The notes beneath the pieces were generated by a model that worked only from the letters and a program-made list of their open reading frames with translations, made no database searches and was not told the DNA's origin. Below are positions 1 to 5,166 of a stretch of DNA of 5,988 bases, one piece after another. How positions within the stretch are numbered: the first letter of the stretch is position 1; each line of letters opens with the position of its first letter. The translations under genes were made by a program, and so were the position numbers. This stretch comes from an uncultured Bacteroidales bacterium (GTDB taxonomy: Bacteria > Bacteroidota > Bacteroidia > Bacteroidales > Paludibacteraceae), in contig CAIQOG010000104.1 in the NCBI GenBank assembly GCA_903873355.1, positions 1-5,988 on the forward strand, given 5' to 3'.

Positions 1-1
1 C

Positions 2-358
2 CGCATGGAAATTCTTTATTCCGAAGGTGTTGGAAGCGGTAAAATCAGCCTGAATAAGTTTGTAGAAATCAGTTCTACCAATTCAGCTAAGATTTTCGGA
101 CTTTTCCCACAAAAAGGAACAATTGCTGTAGGCTCGGATGCAGATTTGGTGATTTTTGATCCGAATGAAAAACACGTTATTTCAGCCAAAACACACCATA
201 TGAATGCCGACTATTCGTCGTGGGAAGGGCTGGAAGTAACCGGACGCTGCAAAGCCACCGTATTGCGAGGAAAAGTAGCTGTAAACGGCGAAAAGGTGTT
301 GGTAAATAAAGGCTACGGCAAATTTATCAAACGTAAAAAATTATCGTCAGTTATTTAA
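2..358 (+). CDS. hydA: Dihydropyrimidinase (D-hydantoinase family), C-terminal part
   Basis: Hydrolyses dihydrouracil or dihydrothymine to the N-carbamoyl-beta-amino acid, the second step of reductive pyrimidine breakdown, in the cytoplasm. Only the last 118 residues are visible, because the reading frame is open to the left edge; the ATG at 5-7 is internal, not the start. The fragment matches the end of the family: LYSEGV, then ISLNKFVEISSTNSAKIFGL, then the GTIAVGSDADLVIFDP segment that begins the return to the C-terminal beta-sandwich, then THHMNADYSSWEG and a GYGKFIKR tail. The metal ligands and carboxylated lysine of the amidohydrolase barrel lie upstream and cannot be checked. The next three same-strand genes encode the other pathway enzymes, which favours dihydropyrimidinase over a generic hydantoinase or allantoinase. 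It ends with TAA, 195 bases before the ureidopropionase gene. Family assignment is firm; substrate is inferred from context. Confidence 0.9.
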   Translation, partial: RMEILYSEGVGSGKISLNKFVEISSTNSAKIFGLFPQKGTIAVGSDADLVIFDPNEKHVISAKTHHMNADYSSWEGLEVTGRCKATVLRGKVAVNGEKVLVNKGYGKFIKRKKLSSVI

Positions 359-360
359 GT

Positions 361-391
361 AGCCCCTTAAATCCCCTGATAGGGGACTTAA
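361..391. repeat. Hairpin resembling a dispersed REP-type element
   Basis: Starts 2 bases after the hydA stop codon. Positions 367-377 pair with 381-391 (11 positions, one A/C mismatch at 371/387) around a 3-base GAT loop; the core is TCCCCT/AGGGGA. No T-tract follows, so it is not a standard intrinsic terminator, although it could slow or end transcription after hydA. From memory, similar short C4/G4 palindromes recur between genes in Bacteroidota genomes. The repeat status is inferred, since only one copy is visible. Confidence 0.5.
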
Positions 392-403
392 AGATAAATT
401 ATA

Positions 404-419
404 ATAGATTTAAATCTAT
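404..419. promoter_or_regulatory. Perfect 16-bp AT-rich palindrome
   Basis: ATAGATTTAAATCTAT is its own reverse complement across all 16 bases. It lies 46 bases after hydA and 135 bases before the ureidopropionase start. A symmetric site of this size could bind a dimeric regulator, but AT-rich DNA makes such palindromes by chance and no promoter can be clearly tied to it. The regulatory role is a guess. Confidence 0.25.
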
Positions 420-470
420 CAAACACAGAATAATTTCAAATTTGCACTCACAAAAGTCCAGCGAAACTCT

Positions 471-497
471 AGCTCCCTCTCCTTAGGAGAAGGTTGG
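471..497. repeat. REP-like palindromic element (CCCTCTCC...GGAGA...GGTTGGGGTGAGG type)
   Basis: Stem 478-482 with 486-490 (TCTCC/GGAGA, loop TTA), extended by 475-476 with 492-493 across one mismatch. A G-rich arm GGTTGGGGTGAGG follows at 492-504. From memory, this combination of a CCCTCTCC palindrome and a GGTTGGGGTGAGG tail is a familiar pattern of dispersed intergenic repeats in several bacterial phyla, including Bacteroidota. It stands out from the AT-rich surroundings. Only one copy is in the window, so membership in a repeat family is not proven. Confidence 0.55.
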
Positions 498-553
498 GGT
501 GAGGTCAGAGGGATTTAGTGTGAAGCCCATAACCAATTTAAATTTAAAATCTC

Positions 554-1420
554 ATGGCAAGAATTATCAAATCAGGTCTTATCCAAATGAGTTTGCCTAT
601 GACCGAAGGCGAAGGAACTATTCCGGAAATCATTAATGCAATGGTGCAAAAACATATTCCTTTTATCGAAGAAGCCGGTAAACAGGGAGTTCAAATATTA
701 TGTCTGCAGGAAATTTTCAGCACGCCTTATTTCTGTCCCGGACAAGATGCCAAATGGTATGTATCAGCTGAGTCAGTTCCCGGACCAACTACCGATTTAT
801 TAGCTACTTACGCTAAAAAATACAGCATGGTAATCATCGTTCCGATTTATGAAAGAGAACAAGCCGGCGTTTTGTATAACACTGCGGCTGTAATTGATGC
901 TGATGGTACTTACCTGGGGAAATACCGTAAAAACCACATTCCTCATACCAACGGTTTTTGGGAAAAGTTCTTCTTCAAACCGGGAAATCTGGGTTATCCG
1001 GTATTTCAGACTAAATATGCCAAAGTTGGTGTTTACATTTGCTACGACCGACATTTCCCTGAAGGAGCACGCTGCTTAGGTTTGAATGGTGCCGAAATTG
1101 TGTATAATCCATCAGCTACAGCTGCCGGTTTATCGCAATATCTCTGGAAACTTGAACAACCGGCTCATGCAGCTGCCAATGGTTATTTCATGGGTTGCAT
1201 TAACCGTGTGGGTGAAGAAAAACCATGGAATGTAGGTCGTTTCTACGGAAGTTCTTATTTTGTAAATCCAAAAGGTCAGATATTTGCCTGCGCTTCGGAA
1301 GATAAAGACGAATTGCTGGTAGCTGATTTCGACCTTGAAATGATTGATGAAGTTCGCAGCACCTGGCAATTCTTCAGAGATCGACGTCCGGAAACATACG
1401 ATGAACTGGTTGCTCTATAA
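554..1420 (+). CDS. Beta-ureidopropionase (N-carbamoyl-beta-alanine amidohydrolase), nitrilase superfamily
   Basis: Hydrolyses N-carbamoyl-beta-alanine to beta-alanine, CO2 and NH3, the last step of reductive uracil degradation. The 288 residues form one carbon-nitrogen hydrolase domain with the superfamily triad visible: Glu53 (CLQEIF), Lys126 (YRKNHIP) and Cys163 (YICYDRHFPEGAR). Further family signatures are NPSAT near residue 185, INRVG near 215 and the FYGSSYFVNPKG stretch, all as in eukaryotic beta-ureidopropionases, which carry a longer N-terminus. N-carbamoylputrescine amidase is the main alternative, because it has the same fold and a similar length. The adjoining dihydropyrimidinase and dihydropyrimidine dehydrogenase genes argue for the pyrimidine role. 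The ATG at 554 fits the usual N-terminus (IKSGLIQMS); no Shine-Dalgarno is visible, only an AT-rich leader. No gene symbol is given because bacterial names for this enzyme also cover an unrelated M20-peptidase-type enzyme. Confidence 0.92.
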   Translation: MARIIKSGLIQMSLPMTEGEGTIPEIINAMVQKHIPFIEEAGKQGVQILCLQEIFSTPYFCPGQDAKWYVSAESVPGPTTDLLATYAKKYSMVIIVPIYEREQAGVLYNTAAVIDADGTYLGKYRKNHIPHTNGFWEKFFFKPGNLGYPVFQTKYAKVGVYICYDRHFPEGARCLGLNGAEIVYNPSATAAGLSQYLWKLEQPAHAAANGYFMGCINRVGEEKPWNVGRFYGSSYFVNPKGQIFACASEDKDELLVADFDLEMIDEVRSTWQFFRDRRPETYDELVAL

Positions 1421-1450
1421 ATACCACAACTTTTTACAGATTGTTTTTTT

Positions 1451-1482
1451 CTAAAGTGTTGAATTTATTTTCAGCACTTTAG
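1451..1482 (+). other. Intergenic 12-bp stem hairpin between the ureidopropionase gene and preT
   Basis: Positions 1451-1462 pair with 1471-1482 over 12 positions (one G-U wobble at 1459/1474) around an 8-base AT-only loop. A run of seven T (1444-1450) comes before the stem rather than after it, and the bases after the stem are mixed, so it lacks the form of an intrinsic terminator on either strand. It begins 31 bases after the stop and ends 31 bases before the preT ATG. It could be an mRNA processing or stabilising structure that sets expression of preTA apart from the upstream genes. The structure is seen; the role is inferred. Confidence 0.5.
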
Positions 1483-1513
1483 GCATTACTATTTACTTTA
1501 AATATTATACTAC

Positions 1514-2857
1514 ATGCCCATTCAGAATAATCGGTTAACCCCACAGCAGTTGGAGCAAAATTTCGCTGAAATTCGTCCGCCATTTGAGCACGATGAAGGA
1601 GCTGTACTGGAAGCTACACGCTGTATAAACTGTTACGATGCTCCATGTACCAAGCTTTGCCCAACCAGCATCGATGTGCCATTATTTATCAAACAAATTG
1701 TAACAGGCAATATCAAAGGTTCGGCCAAAACTATTTTTAAATCCAATATCGTTGGAGCTGCCTGTTCGAAAGTTTGTCCGGTTGAGAAGCTTTGTGAAGG
1801 TGCCTGCGTGTATAATTTGCTGGAAGAAAGACCAATTTCCATATCAAAACTTCAACGCTATTCCACCGACAAAGCCATTGCCAACAACTGGAAATTGTTT
1901 GAACGAAAACCTTCGAACGGAAGGAAAGTAGCTGTTGTTGGTGCAGGTCCGGCCGGTTTGGCATGTGCGCATGCGTTGTCGTTGCAGGGTGTCGATGTTA
2001 CAATTTTTGAGAAAGAAGAAAAAGGGGGCGGATTACTCACGTATGGTGTTGCTGCTTATAAACTGACTACTCAGTTTTGCAAAGAAGAAGTGGATTATAT
2101 CACTTCCATAGGCGGTATCGACATTCGGTACAAAATGGAACTTGGTGTGAACATCAGTTTGAAAGAACTGCAGGAAAAATACGATGCCGTGTTTTTAGGC
2201 GTTGGAGTAGGAGTGGCACGCTCATTAGAAATTCCGGGTGAAAATCTTGATGGCGTGGTGGATGCCATTTCATTTGTGTACGACATTCGTACCAAAGACT
2301 ATGCCTCGGTAAAAGTGGGTGATAATGTGGCTGTTATTGGTATGGGAATGACTGCCATTGATGCTGCTACGCAATCAAAACGCCTCGGTGCTAACGAGGT
2401 TACGCTTATTTACCGGCGTACCGAAAACGAAAAACCCTGTTCCGATTTTGAATTTGAACTGGTGAAACAAGATGGCTGTGCCTGTATTTGGCTGGCAAGT
2501 CCGAAAGAAGTACTTGGCGAAAACGGCAAGGTTAAGCAACTGGTTTGCAGTAAAATGACGCTGGGTGAACCCGATGCTTCCGGGCGTCGTGCTCCGGTTG
2601 ATACAGGTGAAACATTTACCATCAATGTAGATATGGTTATCAAAGCTGCCGGACAAAGTCCTTTCGAAATGCTTATTTCACAGGCTTTAATAAATCACCA
2701 GCATGGACGAATTCTGATAGACGAACATTCTGAAACTTCGGTGAAAGGTGTTTTTGCCGGAGGTGATGCAGTGAATGGTGGAAAAGAAGTGGTAAATGCT
2801 GTTCAGGAAGGAAAAGATGCTGCAAAAGGCATTCTGGCTTATTTGGGTATGTCTTAA
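1514..2857 (+). CDS. preT: Dihydropyrimidine dehydrogenase subunit PreT (FAD/Fe-S electron-input subunit)
   Basis: Takes electrons from NAD(P)H onto FAD and passes them through Fe-S clusters to PreA, which reduces uracil or thymine. The 447 residues match the N-terminal half of animal dihydropyrimidine dehydrogenase and the glutamate synthase small-subunit fold. Residues 1-120 form a helical Fe-S domain with Cys37, 40, 45 and 49 and Cys84, 88, 94 and 98. Gln114 (KLQRYSTD) falls at the spacing of the unusual glutamine cluster ligand of the mammalian enzyme. An FAD-binding GAGPAGL follows at 143-149, ending in FEK near 165. A second dinucleotide site, VIGMGMTAIDAA, begins at 274 and is followed by YRR at 300-302. 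The C-terminal FAD motif AGGD is at 415-418. The gene starts at ATG 1514 without a clear ribosome site and ends 45 bases before preA, so the two are very probably co-expressed. Coenzyme choice (NADH or NADPH) is not settled. Confidence 0.93.
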   Translation: MPIQNNRLTPQQLEQNFAEIRPPFEHDEGAVLEATRCINCYDAPCTKLCPTSIDVPLFIKQIVTGNIKGSAKTIFKSNIVGAACSKVCPVEKLCEGACVYNLLEERPISISKLQRYSTDKAIANNWKLFERKPSNGRKVAVVGAGPAGLACAHALSLQGVDVTIFEKEEKGGGLLTYGVAAYKLTTQFCKEEVDYITSIGGIDIRYKMELGVNISLKELQEKYDAVFLGVGVGVARSLEIPGENLDGVVDAISFVYDIRTKDYASVKVGDNVAVIGMGMTAIDAATQSKRLGANEVTLIYRRTENEKPCSDFEFELVKQDGCACIWLASPKEVLGENGKVKQLVCSKMTLGEPDASGRRAPVDTGETFTINVDMVIKAAGQSPFEMLISQALINHQHGRILIDEHSETSVKGVFAGGDAVNGGKEVVNAVQEGKDAAKGILAYLGMS

Positions 2858-2902
2858 TCGTGGCAGTTCAAAGGTATTAATAAATAAAACACAAAAGATA
2901 TT

Positions 2903-4171
2903 ATGGCTAATCTTCAATCAACATTTCTCGGCATAAAATCACCCAATCCTTTTTGGTTGGCTTCGGCACCCCCGACCGACAAAAAAATAAATGTCATGCG
3001 TGCTTTCGAAGCAGGATGGGGCGGTGTGGTATGGAAAACACTGGGAACTCAGGTTAAGAACGTGTCGTCCCGCTACTCATCCATCGATTATTATGGACGC
3101 AAAAACATTGGATTCAACAACATAGAATTAATCTCCGACCGACCGTTGGAACTCAACCTGCGCGAAATTGTGGAAGTGATGAAGGAATTTCCAGATCGGG
3201 CAATGGTGGTTTCGCTTATGGCTGATAACGACCGTCAAAGCTGGCACGAAATGGTGAAAAAAGTGCAGGATACCGGAGCTCATGGCATCGAACTGAATTT
3301 TGGTTGCCCACACGGAATGGTTGAACGTGGAATGGGAGCTTCGGTTGGACAGGATCCTGAAATTGCCCGCATGGTTGTGGAGTGGGTTATGGAAGTGGCT
3401 CAGATTCCGGTTATTACCAAGTTGACACCAAACGTACATTCGGTAGTACCAACCGCTACAGCCGTGGTGGAAGCCGGTTCAAACGGACTTTCGCTGATTA
3501 ACACCATTCAATCAGTAACAGGTATTAATCTGGATACTTTTGTGCCAAATCCAAATGTGGGTGGACAATCGGTATTTGGGGGTTATTGCGGACCGGCAGT
3601 GAAACCCATTGCATTGAAAATGCTCACCACACTATCGCAAAACGAGATTTTTAAAAACATACCGATTTCGGGCATTGGTGGCATTACCACCTGGCGCGAT
3701 GCTACAGAGTTTTTGTTGCTTGGTGCCAGCAATGTACAGATTTGTACGGCTGCCATGCTTCACGGTTATAAAATTATCGAGGACTTGTGCGATGGACTGA
3801 ACAACTGGATGGACGACAAAGGTTTCAAAACCATTGATGAGTTTGTCGGTTTATCAGTTCCAAAAATGACCAAATGGGAAGAACTGGATATCAATTACCA
3901 TATTGTGGCCAATATCAATCAGGATAAATGTATTCACTGCGGTTTATGCCATATTGCCTGTGAGGATACTTCGCATCAGGCCATTGCCATCGAGCGAGGG
4001 ATGCCTTACAATACTTACACCATTAAAGAAGATGATTGTGTGGGATGTAATTTGTGTAAAATTGTGTGTCCGGTACATGACTGCCTCAGCATGATTGAAA
4101 AACGAAAAGCTCCCGAATACCTCAACTGGACTGAATTTCAGCGACGGGGTTTACAGTTGAATGATCATTAA
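2903..4171 (+). CDS. preA: Dihydropyrimidine dehydrogenase catalytic subunit PreA
   Basis: Reduces uracil to 5,6-dihydrouracil (and thymine likewise) at an FMN site, using electrons from PreT; in E. coli the two form a PreTA complex. The 422 residues give a dihydroorotate-dehydrogenase-type barrel (about 1-310) followed by a two-cluster ferredoxin domain. Landmarks are Lys45 (VWKTLG), the catalytic loop NFGCPHGMVERGMG with Asn132 and the proposed acid Cys135, KLTPN at 173-177, Asn200-Thr201, GGYCGPAVKPIAL, and the phosphate-binding SGIGGITTW near 256-264. Ferredoxin ligands are Cys343/346/349/353 and Cys379/382/385/389, two complete 4Fe-4S sets. Length is close to E. coli PreA. The residue before the catalytic Cys is Gly, whereas E. 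coli and mammals have Ser; I recall Gly as common in other bacterial PreA. An intrinsic terminator starts 12 bases after the stop, so preA is the last gene of the transcript. Confidence 0.95.
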   Translation: MANLQSTFLGIKSPNPFWLASAPPTDKKINVMRAFEAGWGGVVWKTLGTQVKNVSSRYSSIDYYGRKNIGFNNIELISDRPLELNLREIVEVMKEFPDRAMVVSLMADNDRQSWHEMVKKVQDTGAHGIELNFGCPHGMVERGMGASVGQDPEIARMVVEWVMEVAQIPVITKLTPNVHSVVPTATAVVEAGSNGLSLINTIQSVTGINLDTFVPNPNVGGQSVFGGYCGPAVKPIALKMLTTLSQNEIFKNIPISGIGGITTWRDATEFLLLGASNVQICTAAMLHGYKIIEDLCDGLNNWMDDKGFKTIDEFVGLSVPKMTKWEELDINYHIVANINQDKCIHCGLCHIACEDTSHQAIAIERGMPYNTYTIKEDDCVGCNLCKIVCPVHDCLSMIEKRKAPEYLNWTEFQRRGLQLNDH

Positions 4172-4183
4172 GTACTTGTTTAT

Positions 4184-4211
4184 AAAAAGGATGATAGCTC
4201 ATCCTTTTTTT
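4184..4211 (+). terminator. Intrinsic terminator after preA
   Basis: An 11-bp perfect stem, 4184-4194 (AAAAAGGATGA) with 4199-4209, closes a 4-base TAGC loop. The descending arm ends in a run of seven T (4205-4211). It begins 12 bases after the preA stop codon and marks the end of the pyrimidine degradation transcript. Confidence 0.88.
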
Positions 4212-4449
4212 ATTGTATTCATTCAAAATTCTCATTGCAAAACATAATATCACTAATTAATTTCATCCATCTCTCAGGTAGTGGGATGAAGATACCTGTT
4301 CACTACATAAAACGCTCAGGTGTTTATGTCAATCCTTCGTGTTTTTACTACAAATCACTGAAATACTTACTATTAATTCAAAATAATTAAATATTTTGAA
4401 AAGATAAAATACATTAATTCATCCGTAGTTTTCACCAAGCAAAAATCAA

Positions 4450-4484
4450 ATATTCTTAATTCAATTGTCCTGAATTAAGGATAT
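4450..4484. other. 14-bp stem hairpin in intergenic DNA
   Basis: Positions 4450-4463 pair with 4471-4484 over 14 positions, with a single T-G wobble at 4454/4480, around a 7-base ATTGTCC loop. An A-rich run flanks it on both sides. Read on the minus strand it is followed by TTTGATTTTT (4440-4449), so it could end a minus-strand transcript, but no minus-strand gene is visible upstream of it. It could otherwise belong to a non-coding RNA. Function unknown. Confidence 0.5.
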
Positions 4485-4621
4485 AAAAACTCCATTCCTC
4501 GGAATTTAAGAAAGATTCCATTTTTATTACTACAACACAAATTAGAATAAAAATCTCTTGAAAATTAGTTTAGTCATAATTTGACTGGATTTATTGCATT
4601 TTTTTAACGAAGCGATATTTA

Positions 4622-4719
4622 GGGGCGTTGCCCGGAAATCTTCGTAGCTCTATGAAATGGTACAAACAAAGGGGCTTTTGCCCTGACATCTTAAACAATA
4701 GATTTCAGGTCTACGCCCT
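4622..4719. repeat. 98-base element bounded by 20-base imperfect inverted repeats
   Basis: Positions 4622-4641 pair with 4700-4719 in register: 17 of 20 positions match, counting one G-T wobble, with mismatches at 4629, 4631 and 4634. The 58-base interior contains a compact hairpin GGGC-TTTT-GCCC (4672-4683). The left arm itself also contains GGGC-GTT-GCCC (4623-4633), so two folds compete. GC content is visibly higher than in the flanks. From memory, GGGCGTTGCCC-type sequences recur between genes in Bacteroidota, so an imported or dispersed palindromic repeat is the leading view; a structured RNA is the alternative. No coding capacity or transposase is present. Confidence 0.5.
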
Positions 4720-4762
4720 CCTTTTAAATTAATAATTTATACTCTTCTGTACACTTTGCGGA

Positions 4763-4781
4763 TAATAATTTAAAATTATTA
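4763..4781. promoter_or_regulatory. 9-bp AT-only inverted repeat upstream of the WG-repeat ORF
   Basis: TAATAATTT and AAATTATTA (4763-4771 and 4773-4781) form a perfect inverted repeat around one base, about 110 bases before the small ORF. It could be an operator half-site pair, but its AT-only make-up in an AT-rich region makes chance a serious explanation. Confidence 0.2.
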
Positions 4782-4891
4782 CTACATCAATTGGATGGAA
4801 TGCTATGGCGTTGATAATGAATCATATATTAATAATTATCACTATGTTTACATCATAATCACAGGATTAAAAACTTTTAAAAATTAGTATT

Positions 4892-5089
4892 ATGAAATTC
4901 AATTATCTGGGCCCGTTTATACACGGTGTAGCCGAATTCAGAATTAATGGAGAAGTGGGATTTGTAAATAAATATGGTGAGAGAGTTGATATGAATGGTG
5001 AAAGAGATTTCAGAAATTCTAACTCAAATAATCGTCCTATCCAAAGCATGCAAATATTAATTGCTTCACCGACATATAAAAATGCCTGA
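4892..5089 (+). CDS. Small ORF with a single WG-type beta repeat
   Basis: Encodes 65 residues. Residues about 7-32 (GPFIHGVAEFRINGE followed by VGFVNKYGERV) fit the WG repeat pattern, in which a short G-x-A-x-F strand is followed by a G-[FWY]-[IV] core and a K-x-G-E turn. Proteins of this family normally carry many such repeats in tandem; here there is one, followed by an Asn/Ser-rich stretch (FRNSNSNNR) and a tail I do not recognise. There is no signal peptide or membrane segment. An in-frame stop (4868-4870) eight codons upstream excludes a longer N-terminus, and no other frame downstream continues the repeat. It may be a small free-standing protein or the remains of a larger gene. No convincing promoter or ribosome site is visible. 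Function unknown. Confidence 0.45.
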   Translation: MKFNYLGPFIHGVAEFRINGEVGFVNKYGERVDMNGERDFRNSNSNNRPIQSMQILIASPTYKNA

Positions 5090-5120
5090 TTCGGGAATAT
5101 TTCTTTTTTAGTACAAGATC

Positions 5121-5148
5121 GCAAATACCTGTATAATTATTTGCTTTT
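5121..5148 (+). terminator. Possible weak terminator after the WG-repeat ORF
   Basis: GCAAATA (5121-5127) and TATTTGC (5138-5144) form a perfect 7-bp stem with a 10-base loop, followed by TTTT (5145-5148). It lies 31 bases after the small ORF's stop, in the convergent gap before the Mur ligase gene. The stem is AT-rich and the T-tract short, so termination would be weak. In the minus direction no T-tract follows. Confidence 0.35.
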
Positions 5149-5166
5149 CCGTGTTGTTCAGTGAAA

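Larger units (their letters stand above)
4212..4891. other. AT-rich intergenic region without a convincing gene
   Basis: About 680 bases between the preA terminator and the WG-repeat ORF. No frame on either strand carries a recognisable protein, and I see no tRNA, rRNA or known riboswitch pattern. It is clearly more AT-rich than the flanking genes except near 4621-4720. It holds the 14-bp hairpin at 4450-4484, the inverted-repeat element at 4622-4719 and the inverted repeat at 4763-4781, which are listed separately. Smaller inverted repeats are CAGGTA/TACCTG (4275-4280 with 4293-4298), which competes with GTAGTG/CACTAC (4278-4283 with 4301-4306), and AGTCA/TGACT (4572-4576 with 4582-4586). 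No sequence fits the Bacteroidota TAnnTTTG promoter well; TATGTTTA at 4843-4850 differs in one base but lacks a correctly spaced -33 TTG. Confidence 0.6.

Noticed and set aside
437..444. CAAATTTG as a Bacteroidota TAnnTTTG promoter for the ureidopropionase gene
   Set aside because: The first base mismatches, no TTG lies at the right distance upstream, and the motif is a chance-prone palindrome.
800..1369. Minus-strand ORFs of 79-84 codons opposite the ureidopropionase gene
   Set aside because: They lie antisense inside a clearly conserved gene and show no recognisable domains, so they are shadows of its codon pattern.
1633..2917. Several 60-93 codon minus-strand ORFs opposite preT
   Set aside because: They overlap one another and the coding frame of an intact PreT and resemble no protein family; low-quality compositions typical of antisense shadows.
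3299..3319. Gly in place of Ser before the catalytic Cys of PreA (NFGC instead of NxSC) as an active-site defect
   Set aside because: As I recall, many bacterial PreA proteins have NFGCPHGM, so it looks like a subfamily trait, and all other active-site residues are present.
3128..3439. 103-codon minus-strand ORF opposite preA
   Set aside because: It is His/Asn/Phe-rich with no domain, as expected from the reverse complement of the PreA codons.
4273..4321. Repeated CTCAGGT (4273-4279 and 4315-4321) and overlapping inverted repeats as a riboswitch
   Set aside because: The repeats are only 6-7 bases, fit no known riboswitch core, and follow a terminator with no downstream gene nearby.
5097..5110. 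T-rich run just after the WG-repeat ORF as its terminator
   Set aside because: No adequate stem precedes the T-run; the hairpin at 5121-5148 is the better candidate.
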